From Ruania alkalisoli (GTDB lineage: Bacteria; Actinomycetota; Actinomycetes; Actinomycetales; Beutenbergiaceae): DNA of 64,000 bases. The position numbers were made by a program, and so were the translations under genes. Positions 32,581 to 40,666 of this stretch are shown here, in pieces. A model generated the notes under the pieces. It was not told where the DNA came from. It did no database searches and was given only the letters and a program-made list of their open reading frames with translations. The stretch spans positions 2,265,581-2,329,580 of the forward strand of contig NZ_CP063169.1 in NCBI RefSeq assembly GCF_014960965.1, read 5' to 3'. Every line of letters starts with the position of its first letter. Within the stretch, counting starts at the first letter, position 1.

Positions 32581-34585
32581 CGTCACCGCTCCGTTGGGTC
32601 TCGTCATGAACGGCCGTTCCCGCCCATGGGCCGATCAGCTCAGCCGACTTCAGCTGCCAGGGCACCGAAGCCATCACCACACCCGGCATGTGCAGCAGCC
32701 GAGCCTTGAGCCGAGCTGAGCTGCGGTTATGCAAGATCCGTTCCCACCAGGAACCCACCACGTACTCAGGAACGTAGACCACCACCAGGTCGCGAGGGGA
32801 CTCACGCCGGATCGATTTCACGAACTCCAGCACGGGCCGTGTCACCTCCCGATACGGAGAGTCGAGGACCGTCAGCGGCAATGGCACACCGAGAGCGTCC
32901 CACTCATCGCGTACCCGCGCCGTATCTGCCGGGTCAACCGCGACCGAGATCGCCTGCAGCGTGGACGGACGCGTGGCGCGGGCGTAAGCCAGCGCCCGCA
33001 ATGCGGGCTTGTGTACCTGCGAGACCAGCACGACAGCATGGACGCGCGAGGGCAGTGCCTTCGCCTTCCCCTCATCGCTCAACGCGAGCTCGGCTGCCAC
33101 CGCGTCGTAGTGGCGGCGGATCAGCCCCATCAGCACGAACAGCGCCGCCATCAGCCCGACTGCGATCCACGCACCGTGCGTCGCCTTGGTGACCACGACC
33201 ACTGTCAGCACCACCGCCGTCAAGAGGAAGCCGAACGCGTTGACCGCGCGGGCCCGGAGCATCTGCGTGCGCTCCTGTGCGGCGATCACGGTGCGCAACC
33301 GGCGGTTCCAGTGCTTGACCATGCCGAGCTGGGCGACGGTGAATGAGACGAAGACACCCACGATGTAGAGCTGGATGAGCTGGGTGACCTGCGCGTCGAA
33401 GATCCAGATGAGCGCGATCGCGGCGACAGAGAGGCTGACGATCCCGTTCGTCAGAGCAAGCCGGTCGCCACGGGTGTGCAGCTGCCGGGGCAGGAAGCCG
33501 TCCTTGCCGAGCACCGAGGCCAGTTGCGGAAAGCCGTTGAACGCGGTGTTGGCCGCCAGCACGAGGATCGCAGCCGTCGCGGCGACAACGACGACGATCA
33601 GCCACGGCACCGCGACGAAGACGACTTCGGCAATCTGCCCGATGACGGGCGTCTGCACGAAGTCCTCCGGGACTGGGCTGCCCTCGATCCGCAGATCACG
33701 GGCTGGGACCTCGACGACCCGAACCCCTGTCGCCTGTGCCAGTCCCAGAACCGCGAACAGCATCGTGGCGCCGATGAGTCCCAGCAGGGCGAGGGTGATC
33801 GCGGCGTTGCGCGCCTTCGGACGGCGGAACAACGGCACTCCGGTGCTGATGGCCTCGACGCCCGTGAGCGCCACCGCCCCGGAAGAGAAAGCGCGCAACA
33901 CCAGGAAGGCGCCCGCGATACCCATCAGCCCCTGATCCAGGCCCTCCATCGGGACGACTTCGTAGTCGGCGCTGGCGGCGCGACCGATCGTTCCGCTCGC
34001 CCATTGCAAGCCCCCGACGACGGCCATCACGCCCATCGCAGCCAGGAACAGGTAGACAGGCACCGCGAAGCTGCGCCGGGACCGCTGCCCGCCTCGCACG
34101 TTCGCGAGTGCGACCAGCACCACCATGGCGGTCGCTACCCATTCCTCGTTCGTGCGCAGTTGCGGCCAGATCGTCGTCAGGTACTGGGCGCTCGAGGACA
34201 GCGAGACCGCAACGGTCAGCACATAGTCGACCAAGACCGCGGCTGCGACGGACAGACCTGCTTTCTTGCCGAGGTTCTCGGTGGCCACCTGGTAGTCACC
34301 GCGACCCGCGGGGTAGGCCCGCACCAGATGGCGATAGGACGCCACGACTGTCAGCATCACCGCGATGACGGCGAGCCCGACCCACGGGGAGACCACGACG
34401 GCAGCCGCACCGGCCAGTGACAGCGTGAGGATGATCTCGTCGGGCGCGTACGCCACCGACGACAACGCGTCCGAGGCGAACACGGGTAGTGCTTGCCGCT
34501 TACGGAGCTGCACGTGTCCGATCCGGTCGCTACGCACCGGGCGGCCCACGAGCAGCCGCTTGGCGGCTTCCACGATGTCTGGCAC
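32570..34585 (-). CDS. APC superfamily transporter, KimA-like (probable K+ uptake)
   Basis: A 671-residue membrane protein with about 12 hydrophobic segments in residues 35-490 and a soluble C-terminal domain of ~180 residues. The conserved loop ASDALSSVAYAPDEI near residue 36 matches the KimA/YdaO group of K+/H+ symporters, which in Bacillus are inhibited by c-di-AMP through the C-terminal domain. Divergently placed beside two TrkA/CeoBC-type K+-channel regulators, which supports potassium transport over amino-acid uptake. Start: TAGCAT (34597-34592) lies 6 nt before the GTG at 34585 (leaderless). Confidence 0.75.
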   Translation of the reverse strand: MPDIVEAAKRLLVGRPVRSDRIGHVQLRKRQALPVFASDALSSVAYAPDEIILTLSLAGAAAVVVSPWVGLAVIAVMLTVVASYRHLVRAYPAGRGDYQVATENLGKKAGLSVAAAVLVDYVLTVAVSLSSSAQYLTTIWPQLRTNEEWVATAMVVLVALANVRGGQRSRRSFAVPVYLFLAAMGVMAVVGGLQWASGTIGRAASADYEVVPMEGLDQGLMGIAGAFLVLRAFSSGAVALTGVEAISTGVPLFRRPKARNAAITLALLGLIGATMLFAVLGLAQATGVRVVEVPARDLRIEGSPVPEDFVQTPVIGQIAEVVFVAVPWLIVVVVAATAAILVLAANTAFNGFPQLASVLGKDGFLPRQLHTRGDRLALTNGIVSLSVAAIALIWIFDAQVTQLIQLYIVGVFVSFTVAQLGMVKHWNRRLRTVIAAQERTQMLRARAVNAFGFLLTAVVLTVVVVTKATHGAWIAVGLMAALFVLMGLIRRHYDAVAAELALSDEGKAKALPSRVHAVVLVSQVHKPALRALAYARATRPSTLQAISVAVDPADTARVRDEWDALGVPLPLTVLDSPYREVTRPVLEFVKSIRRESPRDLVVVYVPEYVVGSWWERILHNRSSARLKARLLHMPGVVMASVPWQLKSAELIGPWAGTAVHDETQRSGDDAR

Positions 34586-34685
34586 GCCGCCATGCTACGC
34601 GCGCGCCGCCGGGCCTCGACGCCGAGGCGGCGGTCCACCGGCTCGTGGGCTCGCGCAGTCGCGGTCCGGGTGTAGCGTCTGCATC
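34586..34685. promoter_or_regulatory. Divergent leaderless-type promoters, K+ permease and TrkA genes
   Basis: TAGCAT (34597-34592, minus) ends 6 nt before the permease GTG; TAGCGT (34673-34678, plus) ends 7 nt before the first TrkA GTG. The 75 bp between them are very G+C-rich with no obvious operator. Confidence 0.6.
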
Positions 34686-35354
34686 GTGCACTTCGTCATC
34701 ATGGGCGCCGGGCGCGTCGGCACCACTCTCGCCGAGACCCTGGAGGGACGCGGGCATTCGGTGTCGATCATCGACCAGAACCCCGACGCTTTCCGACGGC
34801 TACCTGAGTCCTTCGAAGGGCGACGGGTGACCGGGATGGGCTTCGACCGGGAGGCCCTCGCGCAGGCCGGTATCGAGGACGCCTACGCGTTCGCTGCAGT
34901 CTCCAGCGGCGACAACTCCAATATCATCGCAGCCCGTGTGGTCCGTGAAACCTTCGGGGTGGAGAACGTGGTTGCCCGGATCTACGACCCTGCCCGAGCC
35001 GAGATCTACCAGCGACTGGGCATCACCACCGTTGCCACCGTCCGCTGGACCTCCGATCAGGTACTGCGGCGGATGATGCCGGTGGGCGCGGCCAGTGAGT
35101 TCCGCGACGCCTCCGGTTCGGTGACCATGTGCGAACTGGATCTGCATGCGGGGTGGCTGGGGCAGCCCGTCCGTCAGGTTCAGGCAGCCACCGGGGCACG
35201 GATCGCGTTCCTGTCCCGGCTGGGCGATGGCTACATCCCCTCGCCGGACGACGTACTCCAGGAGCACGACGTCCTTCACGCGCTGGTCTACACCGACCGC
35301 CTGGATGAGACGCAGCGGACGCTGAACCGCCCGCCGCGGGCGGAGGAGGAGTAA
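34686..35354 (+). CDS. ceoB: TrkA-type potassium uptake regulator (RCK/KTN domain)
   Basis: A 222-residue cytoplasmic protein that binds NAD(H) and gates a K+ channel or transporter. The RCK_N Rossmann domain (1-~135) starts with IMGAGRVGTTLAETLEGRG and ends in an acidic-strand IID; RCK_C covers about 140-215. GTG start at 34686 is set by TAGCGT 7 nt upstream and by the family N-terminus. It is translationally joined (TAATG) to a second TrkA protein; this tandem pair corresponds to ceoB/ceoC (Rv2691/Rv2692). No TrkH channel is in the window; the divergent KimA-like permease is the likely partner (inference). Confidence 0.9.
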   Translation: MHFVIMGAGRVGTTLAETLEGRGHSVSIIDQNPDAFRRLPESFEGRRVTGMGFDREALAQAGIEDAYAFAAVSSGDNSNIIAARVVRETFGVENVVARIYDPARAEIYQRLGITTVATVRWTSDQVLRRMMPVGAASEFRDASGSVTMCELDLHAGWLGQPVRQVQAATGARIAFLSRLGDGYIPSPDDVLQEHDVLHALVYTDRLDETQRTLNRPPRAEEE

Positions 35355-36034
35355 TGCGGGTCATTATCGCCGGAGCGGGAAGCGTCGGCCGGTCGATCGC
35401 ACGTGAACTCATCGGGCACGATCACCAGGTCACACTCATCGACAAGAACCCGGCCGCGATGAAGGTGTCCTCGGTGAGTGCGGCCGAATGGCTCCTCGGT
35501 GATGCGTGCGAGATTGCTAGCTTCGCCACCGCCCACCCCGAGGAGAGCGATGTCGTCGTCGCCGCGACCGGGGACGACAAGGTCAACCTCGTGGTTTCAC
35601 TGCTTGCCAAGACCGAGTTTGGCGTCCCGCGCGTGGTCGCTCGCGTGAACAACCCCAAGAATGAATGGATGTTTGACGAGGCCTGGGGTGTCGACGTCCT
35701 TGTCTCGACCCCTCGGATCATGACGGCGCTGGTCGAGGAAGCAGTCTCGATCGGCGACCTGGTCCGGATCTTCACGTTCCATCAGTCCGGTGCCAGCATG
35801 TACGAGATCACGCTCGCACCGGGTGCGACCGTCGTCGGACAACGCGTGGCTGACATCGCGTGGCCGGCCGGATCCGTGCTCGCCGCCATCATCCGTGGCG
35901 ATGAACCCATCCCGCCGAGCCCTGACGACACGCTTGAGGCAGGCGACGAGTTGCTGATCATCGCCACCTCTGCCGACGAGGACGACCTCAGCGCGCTACA
36001 GCAGCTCCTCGGGGACGCACCCACAACCACGTGA
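35354..36034 (+). CDS. ceoC: TrkA-type potassium uptake regulator, second of tandem pair
   Basis: 226 residues with the same RCK_N (GAGSVGRSIARELIGHDHQ, followed by TLID) and RCK_C layout as the gene before it. The ATG overlaps the upstream TAA (TAATG). Its last 47 bases overlap, tail to tail, the end of the convergent DUF3159 gene, so both reading frames are used on opposite strands there. It probably pairs with the first protein as a heteromeric gating ring. Confidence 0.9.
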   Translation: MRVIIAGAGSVGRSIARELIGHDHQVTLIDKNPAAMKVSSVSAAEWLLGDACEIASFATAHPEESDVVVAATGDDKVNLVVSLLAKTEFGVPRVVARVNNPKNEWMFDEAWGVDVLVSTPRIMTALVEEAVSIGDLVRIFTFHQSGASMYEITLAPGATVVGQRVADIAWPAGSVLAAIIRGDEPIPPSPDDTLEAGDELLIIATSADEDDLSALQQLLGDAPTTT

Positions 36035-36767
36035 TCCACAGCACGAGCGCCCACAACGGCAAACCCATGACCAGGCGTGCAGTACCGAGCCATCCTGCTT
36101 CGGCCTGCAGGTAGAGCGGGACCTGGACGGCAAGGCGGGCCGCAAATGCCCCAAACCACAGCCAGGACGCCCGCGTATAGCGCCGCCGCAGCGTGTGGTC
36201 GGTGCGCCAACGCTGGTCCTGACCGGTCAAGAGCGCGACCAGCACACCGACCACCGGCCAGCGCAGCAGGATCGAGGCGAGCACGCCGACAGCGAATCCG
36301 GCGTTGACAAGCAAGCCCCACGCGAAGAAGTCGGATGCCTCCCCCGATCGCCACGCCCACACCGCACCGATCGCCACACCGGCGAGTCCACCGACCGCCT
36401 GAGTGACGGGTGTACGCCCGATCAGACGAGCGATGGTGGCCACGACTGCCACGGCCACGGATGCGATCAGCGCAGGGGTCAGCTCGCGTGTGAGCACGAA
36501 CAGGACGACGAACACCAGTCCCGGCGCCACCGACTCGACCAGACCGCGCACACCGCCAATCGAGTCGGCAATACTGAACCGGTCGGCCGTGAGCTGGCGG
36601 ACGCCACGTGCAGCTGCCTCACCGTGGTCACGATCCACGGGTGCGGCACGGGGATCATTCTCGGATCCCGGGTCTGGACCATCCGAGTCGATCGGCCCAG
36701 CAGAACTGTTCGGGCTGTCCGGGCCCACCGGGCTGTTCGAGCCCAGGGGGTGTTCAGTGGCACTCAC
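35988..36767 (-). CDS. DUF3159 family membrane protein
   Basis: A 259-residue actinobacterial integral membrane protein of unknown function. A Ser/Pro/Asp-rich cytoplasmic start (residues 1-60) is followed by about six hydrophobic segments (approx. 78-95, 98-120, 126-140, 147-168, 170-182, 210-225 and a last one at 232-250). GTG start 36767 overlaps the stop of the OB-fold gene (GTGA). Equivalent to Rv2693c in the conserved order beside ceoBC. Tail overlaps ceoC by 47 bp. Last gene of the leftward dut-DUF3710-OB-DUF3159 operon. Confidence 0.85.
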   Translation of the reverse strand: MSATEHPLGSNSPVGPDSPNSSAGPIDSDGPDPGSENDPRAAPVDRDHGEAAARGVRQLTADRFSIADSIGGVRGLVESVAPGLVFVVLFVLTRELTPALIASVAVAVVATIARLIGRTPVTQAVGGLAGVAIGAVWAWRSGEASDFFAWGLLVNAGFAVGVLASILLRWPVVGVLVALLTGQDQRWRTDHTLRRRYTRASWLWFGAFAARLAVQVPLYLQAEAGWLGTARLVMGLPLWALVLWITWLWVRPRGAAVAR

Positions 36768-37141
36768 GAGGCCGCTCGCTGCGGCAGGATCTGGTAGCTC
36801 GGGTTGTAGATGGCCGGGCGCGGCTGGCCGGCGGCGGTGCGGCACAGCATGCCCTCAACCTTGAGGCGGCACCCGGGGACGATGCCAGGGATCTCCCGCC
36901 GTCCGAGCCAGACCAGGTCGACGCTGCCCGAACCGTCATAGAGTTCCGCTAGGAGTTCGGGCGCCTGCCCCGCCGGCGAGTACGTGACCGACCGGATCAC
37001 CCCGGACAGACAGACCCGTTGACGCGCCTTGCACTGCGCCACAGGCACAGTCCCTTGCCGCTCCGCCTCGACCTTCTCCTCGCCGGCGTCGAACTCGGAT
37101 TGGGAGGCGACGACCCGGCGGAGCCGTTCGCGCCAGGTCAT
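36764..37141 (-). CDS. OB-fold nucleic-acid-binding protein
   Basis: A 125-residue protein with an OB fold at about residues 38-115 (RQRVCLSGVIRSVTYSP opening, VDLVWLGRREIPGIVPG core), as in Rv2694c. Likely binds single-stranded nucleic acid; partner unknown. A charged N-terminal helix precedes the fold. Its ATG overlaps the DUF3710 stop (ATGA) and its TGA overlaps the DUF3159 start, so it is inside a fully coupled four-gene operon that begins with dut. Confidence 0.85.
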   Translation of the reverse strand: MTWRERLRRVVASQSEFDAGEEKVEAERQGTVPVAQCKARQRVCLSGVIRSVTYSPAGQAPELLAELYDGSGSVDLVWLGRREIPGIVPGCRLKVEGMLCRTAAGQPRPAIYNPSYQILPQRAAS

Positions 37142-37872
37142 CGGGTCTCCGTCGTCTCGGGTCCGCGTGCGGGCAATTCGATACTGGCCGGCGGTACTTC
37201 ATCCGCAGTCGTCCGCTGCCCAGGAAGGTGCAGCGGCAGCAGGTCACGTGGAGGCCGCGGGTCGGTTCCCCGGACCACGACCACGTCTCCGAAGAGCGTC
37301 TCCATGGTGACTGCTGCCGAGGGGTCGATCGCTGCCTTGCCCGTCAGCACACCACGGAGGAACCAGCGCGGGCCATCCACACCGATGAACCGCGCGGGCC
37401 GGTGACCGCTGCGGCCGTCCGGTAGCCGAACCGGAAGACGTGCGAGCAGCTCGGTACCGAAGGGACCCGGGCGTTCGTCCACCGAGCCACCCTGTTTGTC
37501 GACCTGTGTCTGGAGCTCGGCTCGCAGGGTTTCCCACAGCCCCGCGGTCCGCGGGGCTGCGAACGGCTGAATCTGAAGTGCGGAGCCCTCGTAGGCGAGA
37601 TTCACCCCGACCACTCGCCGGGTCTTGCGATCGAGCTCCATGCGGATCTGCATCCCGGCACGCTTCGGCACCCACAACGACCCCAGGTCCATCCGCAATC
37701 CACGGGATCGAACCTCCTCGGAGTCCCAGGGACCGATCAACCCGTCCCCACTACCTTCCGCATCCTCGGCCGGAGCACCCGCTGAGGATGCCGGATCGGC
37801 CCGCTCTTCCGGCCCGACCGGCTCATCGGTCCCGGCCCGCTCGACGGCCCGTCCTCGACGGAACCATCCCAT
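37138..37872 (-). CDS. DUF3710 family protein
   Basis: 244 residues, a conserved actinobacterial family of unknown function recognised by the MGWFRRG start, the acidic linker (~10-45) and the core SRGLRMDLGSLWVPKRAGMQ with RFIGVDGPRWFLRG. No membrane segment or catalytic motif is seen. ATG 37872 overlaps the dut stop (TGATG), matching the dut-Rv2696c adjacency of mycobacteria. Confidence 0.87.
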   Translation of the reverse strand: MGWFRRGRAVERAGTDEPVGPEERADPASSAGAPAEDAEGSGDGLIGPWDSEEVRSRGLRMDLGSLWVPKRAGMQIRMELDRKTRRVVGVNLAYEGSALQIQPFAAPRTAGLWETLRAELQTQVDKQGGSVDERPGPFGTELLARLPVRLPDGRSGHRPARFIGVDGPRWFLRGVLTGKAAIDPSAAVTMETLFGDVVVVRGTDPRPPRDLLPLHLPGQRTTADEVPPASIELPARGPETTETR

Positions 37873-38351
37873 CAGCTCTGTCCTTCCATCGCGGCCACGC
37901 CCCCGGTCGAGCCGAATCCGCCCGCGCCTCGCTCACTCGCGGGCAACGTCGTCACCTCGACCAGGTCGGCCACGGCCACTCGCTGGATCACCAACTGGGC
38001 GACTCGGTCGCCACGGTCCAGGCGGACGCTGCGGGCCGGATCGGTGTTGTGCAGGATCACGGTGACCTCTCCACGGTACCCCGCGTCAACCGTCCCTGGC
38101 GCGTTGAGCACAGTGAGTCCGTGCCTGGCGGCAAGTCCGGACCGCGGATGTACGAACGCCGCATATCCCGCCGGCAGGGCGATGGCGAGCCCGGTCGGAA
38201 CTGACTGCCGCGCTCCTGGCGCGATCTCGCATGCCGTGCGCGCCAGCAGGTCGAGGCCCGCATCGCCTGCGCGCGCATAACTCGGGATCGGAAGGTCGGG
38301 GTCCAGGCGCTGAACCAGGACCTCGACAGGCATCTCGTCACTCATCGTCAC
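37872..38351 (-). CDS. dut: Deoxyuridine 5'-triphosphate nucleotidohydrolase
   Basis: Hydrolyses dUTP to dUMP and PPi, keeping uracil out of DNA and feeding thymidylate synthesis. 159 residues with all five motifs of trimeric dUTPases: AGDAGLDL, HPRSGLAARHG, NAPGTVDAGYRGEV, RVAQLVIQ and the C-terminal RGAGGFGSTG arm. Start: TAGCCT (38363-38358, minus) ends 6 nt before the GTG at 38351; the in-frame ATG at 38345 is an alternative. First gene of the operon running to DUF3159, and divergent from DUF3093 over only 54 bp. Confidence 0.95.
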   Translation of the reverse strand: MTMSDEMPVEVLVQRLDPDLPIPSYARAGDAGLDLLARTACEIAPGARQSVPTGLAIALPAGYAAFVHPRSGLAARHGLTVLNAPGTVDAGYRGEVTVILHNTDPARSVRLDRGDRVAQLVIQRVAVADLVEVTTLPASERGAGGFGSTGGVAAMEGQS

Positions 38352-38371
38352 GGTCCCAGGCTACTGGCCGA

Positions 38372-38401
38372 CCAGGGTGCCTCGGGACCGTGGCACCCTG
38401 G
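38372..38401. promoter_or_regulatory. Inverted repeat between dut and DUF3093
   Basis: Perfect 10-bp arms CCAGGGTGCC (38372-38381) and GGCACCCTGG (38392-38401) with a 10-nt spacer. It ends 4 nt before the DUF3093 ATG and lies just behind the dut -10, so it could be a shared operator or a 5' hairpin. Confidence 0.5.
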
Positions 38402-38405
38402 GTCC

Positions 38406-38852
38406 ATGCCTGCCATCTCCTCGTACCGCGAGCGTGTCCTTCCGTCCTCGGCCGCGTGGCTGCTGGCACCCGCCGCCGGCCTGCTCGTCGGGCTCGCACT
38501 ACTGCCACTCGACACAGTGCTCGCACTCGCCGCTGGAACGCTCATCGCGGCACTCGCCGCCGTCATGCTGATCGTGGTCTCACCGGTCGTAGAAGTTGCG
38601 GGCGATACGCTCCGGGTCGATCGGGCCCGGCTGCCGGTGGAACTCGTCTCGCAGGTGATCGAGCTGGAGGGCGACGAACTCAAGCACGCCATGAGGCGAG
38701 GACTGGACGCCCGGGCCCACGTACGCTTCCGCGCTTGGTCTCCTACCGCCGTCAGAATCGTCTTTGACGACCCGGACGACCCGACATCGTACTGGCTTGT
38801 CTCCACGCGGCGCCCGGCTGAACTGAGCCAGGCGCTCGGCCACGGGTCCTGA
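38406..38852 (+). CDS. DUF3093 family membrane protein
   Basis: A 148-residue protein with two membrane helices (about residues 16-34 and 38-60) and a cytoplasmic or outer C-terminal domain ending in WLVSTRRPAELSQAL. Conserved next to dut in Actinobacteria (Rv2698 position); function unknown. No Shine-Dalgarno; CACCCT lies 6 nt before the ATG, a weak version of the leaderless pattern used by neighbours. Confidence 0.85.
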   Translation: MPAISSYRERVLPSSAAWLLAPAAGLLVGLALLPLDTVLALAAGTLIAALAAVMLIVVSPVVEVAGDTLRVDRARLPVELVSQVIELEGDELKHAMRRGLDARAHVRFRAWSPTAVRIVFDDPDDPTSYWLVSTRRPAELSQALGHGS

Positions 38853-38884
38853 GACCCACGGTGCCGCCCGGGCCGCGTGCTGCG

Positions 38885-38944
38885 GGCCAGCGACGCGCAC
38901 AGCCACTGGCCGCGCTGTCGCTGGCCTCGTGGGCACTGCCCACG
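38885..38944. terminator. Two hairpins between DUF3093 and DUF4193
   Basis: GGCCAGCGAC/GTCGCTGGCC (38885-38894, 38917-38926) and CGTGGGC/GCCCACG with a 3-nt loop (38928-38934, 38938-38944). The genes are convergent here, so these probably end both transcripts. Confidence 0.65.
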
Positions 38945-38964
38945 TGCCGTGCTGCTCCTGGTTG

Positions 38965-39264
38965 TCAGGCTGCGCACTCCGAGCACACCGGCTGGCCGCC
39001 CTTCTCATAGGCCAGCTGGCTGCGGTGGTGCACGAGGAAGCACTGTGAACAGGTGAACTCGTCGGCCTGGCGGGGCAGGACGCGGACGGACAGTTCCTCA
39101 CCACTCAGGTCGGCTCCGGGAAGTTCGAATCCCTCTGCGGCTTCAGTCTCGTCCTCGTCTACCGCAGGCGAGTTCTTCTCCGAGCGCCGGGCCTTCAGCT
39201 CCTCGAGCGAGTCCTCGCTCAGGTCCTCTTCGGTCTTGCGCGGTGCATCGTAGTCGGTCGCCAT
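38965..39264 (-). CDS. DUF4193 family protein (small zinc-ribbon-like)
   Basis: 99 residues: an acidic, disordered first half and a C-terminal four-Cys knot, C72-x2-C75 and C94-x2-C97, likely to bind zinc. Universal in Actinobacteria and placed near sepH/dut and the sigA region (Rv2699c). Function unknown. ATG 39264 is set by the conserved MATDYDAPR start; a GGAG lies 11 nt upstream. Confidence 0.88.
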   Translation of the reverse strand: MATDYDAPRKTEEDLSEDSLEELKARRSEKNSPAVDEDETEAAEGFELPGADLSGEELSVRVLPRQADEFTCSQCFLVHHRSQLAYEKGGQPVCSECAA

Positions 39265-39557
39265 GATGGGCAAGCGCTCCGGTTTCTCTCGATTGGACTT
39301 CTGGCACGTACAACGTTCGGCGCGCCGACATGTTCCCGTGGCGGGTGAATTGTGCACCATCAGCCGCTCAATTGCATACTCACCGTCCCGGACTAGAGTG
39401 TCCGGACGCGGTTCTGCGCCGGAGATCGTGTCGTATCGACGGGATCTGAGGTCGGATCGACCGCCACTCCGCAGTCAATACGCCGAAGAAGCGCGACCAC
39501 CTGGCAGGCTCGCTATCGAGCTGGGATCGGCTCGTCGGAGCCGAGCACGGAGGCGAC
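39265..39557. other. Intergenic region between DUF4193 and sepH
   Basis: A 293-bp divergent gap. It must hold promoters for both genes, but no clear -10/-35 pair or operator stands out. The sepH ribosome site GGAGG is at about 39549-39553. Confidence 0.5.
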
Positions 39558-40640
39558 ATGATCGAGTTGGAACTTGTAGGCATTCACAACGACGCCGAGC
39601 ATCTCGTGCTGATGGGTCCGGACGGGGAACGCTACCGTCTGGAGATCGATGAGGCGCTGCGCGCGGCCGTCCGACGCGACCGTCCCCAGCTCGAGCAGGT
39701 CCGCACTGAAGGCGTGGTCCGGCCACGCGAGATTCAGGTGATGATCCGCTCCGGGTCCAGCGCCGAGGACATCGCTGCCGAGTTCGCTGTCCCGCTCGAG
39801 ACCGTCCGGCGCTACGAGGGCCCGGTGATCGCTGAACGTCAGCACGTCAGTCAGCAGGCACGTGCACTGACGATCACCCGGCAGCCAGGCGCGCCCGTGC
39901 TTGCGGACGTGGTGGTCGACAGGCTCGCTTCGCGAGGAGTCCGCACCGACTCCCTCGAGTGGGATGCGCGCCGTGTCGCTCACGAACCATGGGAGCTGGT
40001 GCTTCGATTCGTCGCCGGTGACCGAGAGAGAGCAGCCACCTGGCAGGTCGATCTGTCTGCCCGGACGGTCCTGGCCCTCGACGACGAGAGCCGCTGGCTC
40101 TCGGAGACGGAATGGTCGCCCGCGGCGGGAGCCCGGCGCCACCTGTCGGCGGTCCGTGGCGGCAGGGTCTACGACGTCGAGAACGACGATCCGATCGACC
40201 TCGCTGGCCCGCTCGCCGCAGTGGACGCCGGTCTCGCCTCCTCCACCGACGAGGGGCGTCCCACCGACGACACCAGCGGTACCGGCGATGCCGACCGCAC
40301 CGAAGCACTGCTGGACCAGCTCGCTGTCGATCGCGGTGTCCGGCAGCCTGTGATCGACGAGGCAGACGAGACAGACGAGGCCGTGCGCGAACCGATGCTC
40401 TGGGAGGATCCCCCGCCCGCACATCCTCCGGCCTCTCACCCCGACGAACGTCCCGACGCGACGATCCTGCCCGTCCCTGCGGCCGCGACGACCTCCGGTG
40501 CGAACGACGAGCCGCCAGAGAACGCCGGTGCTGACGCCACCCGGGACGAGGAGACCGAGCACGCACCCCGGCCACGTCGGCGTCGCCGCACCAGCGTGCC
40601 CTCCTGGGACGAGATCGTGTTCGGCGCCAAGAACGACTGA
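39558..40640 (+). CDS. sepH: Cell-division regulator SepH
   Basis: SepH (DUF3071) stimulates FtsZ assembly at the division site of actinobacteria. 360 residues: conserved N-terminal domain (1-~170) that begins IELELVGIHNDAEHLVL and contains a helix-turn-helix-like stretch at about 58-90; then a long acidic, low-complexity linker; then a basic RPRRRRR patch and a conserved C-terminal tip SWDEIVFG. ATG preceded by GGAGG 4 nt upstream. It is convergent with the phosphodiesterase gene, 26 bp apart. Neighbours (DUF4193, dut) are as in other actinobacteria. Confidence 0.9.
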   Translation: MIELELVGIHNDAEHLVLMGPDGERYRLEIDEALRAAVRRDRPQLEQVRTEGVVRPREIQVMIRSGSSAEDIAAEFAVPLETVRRYEGPVIAERQHVSQQARALTITRQPGAPVLADVVVDRLASRGVRTDSLEWDARRVAHEPWELVLRFVAGDRERAATWQVDLSARTVLALDDESRWLSETEWSPAAGARRHLSAVRGGRVYDVENDDPIDLAGPLAAVDAGLASSTDEGRPTDDTSGTGDADRTEALLDQLAVDRGVRQPVIDEADETDEAVREPMLWEDPPPAHPPASHPDERPDATILPVPAAATTSGANDEPPENAGADATRDEETEHAPRPRRRRRTSVPSWDEIVFGAKND

Positions 40641-40666
40641 ACGCCATCACTGTGGCCGTCGTGGCC

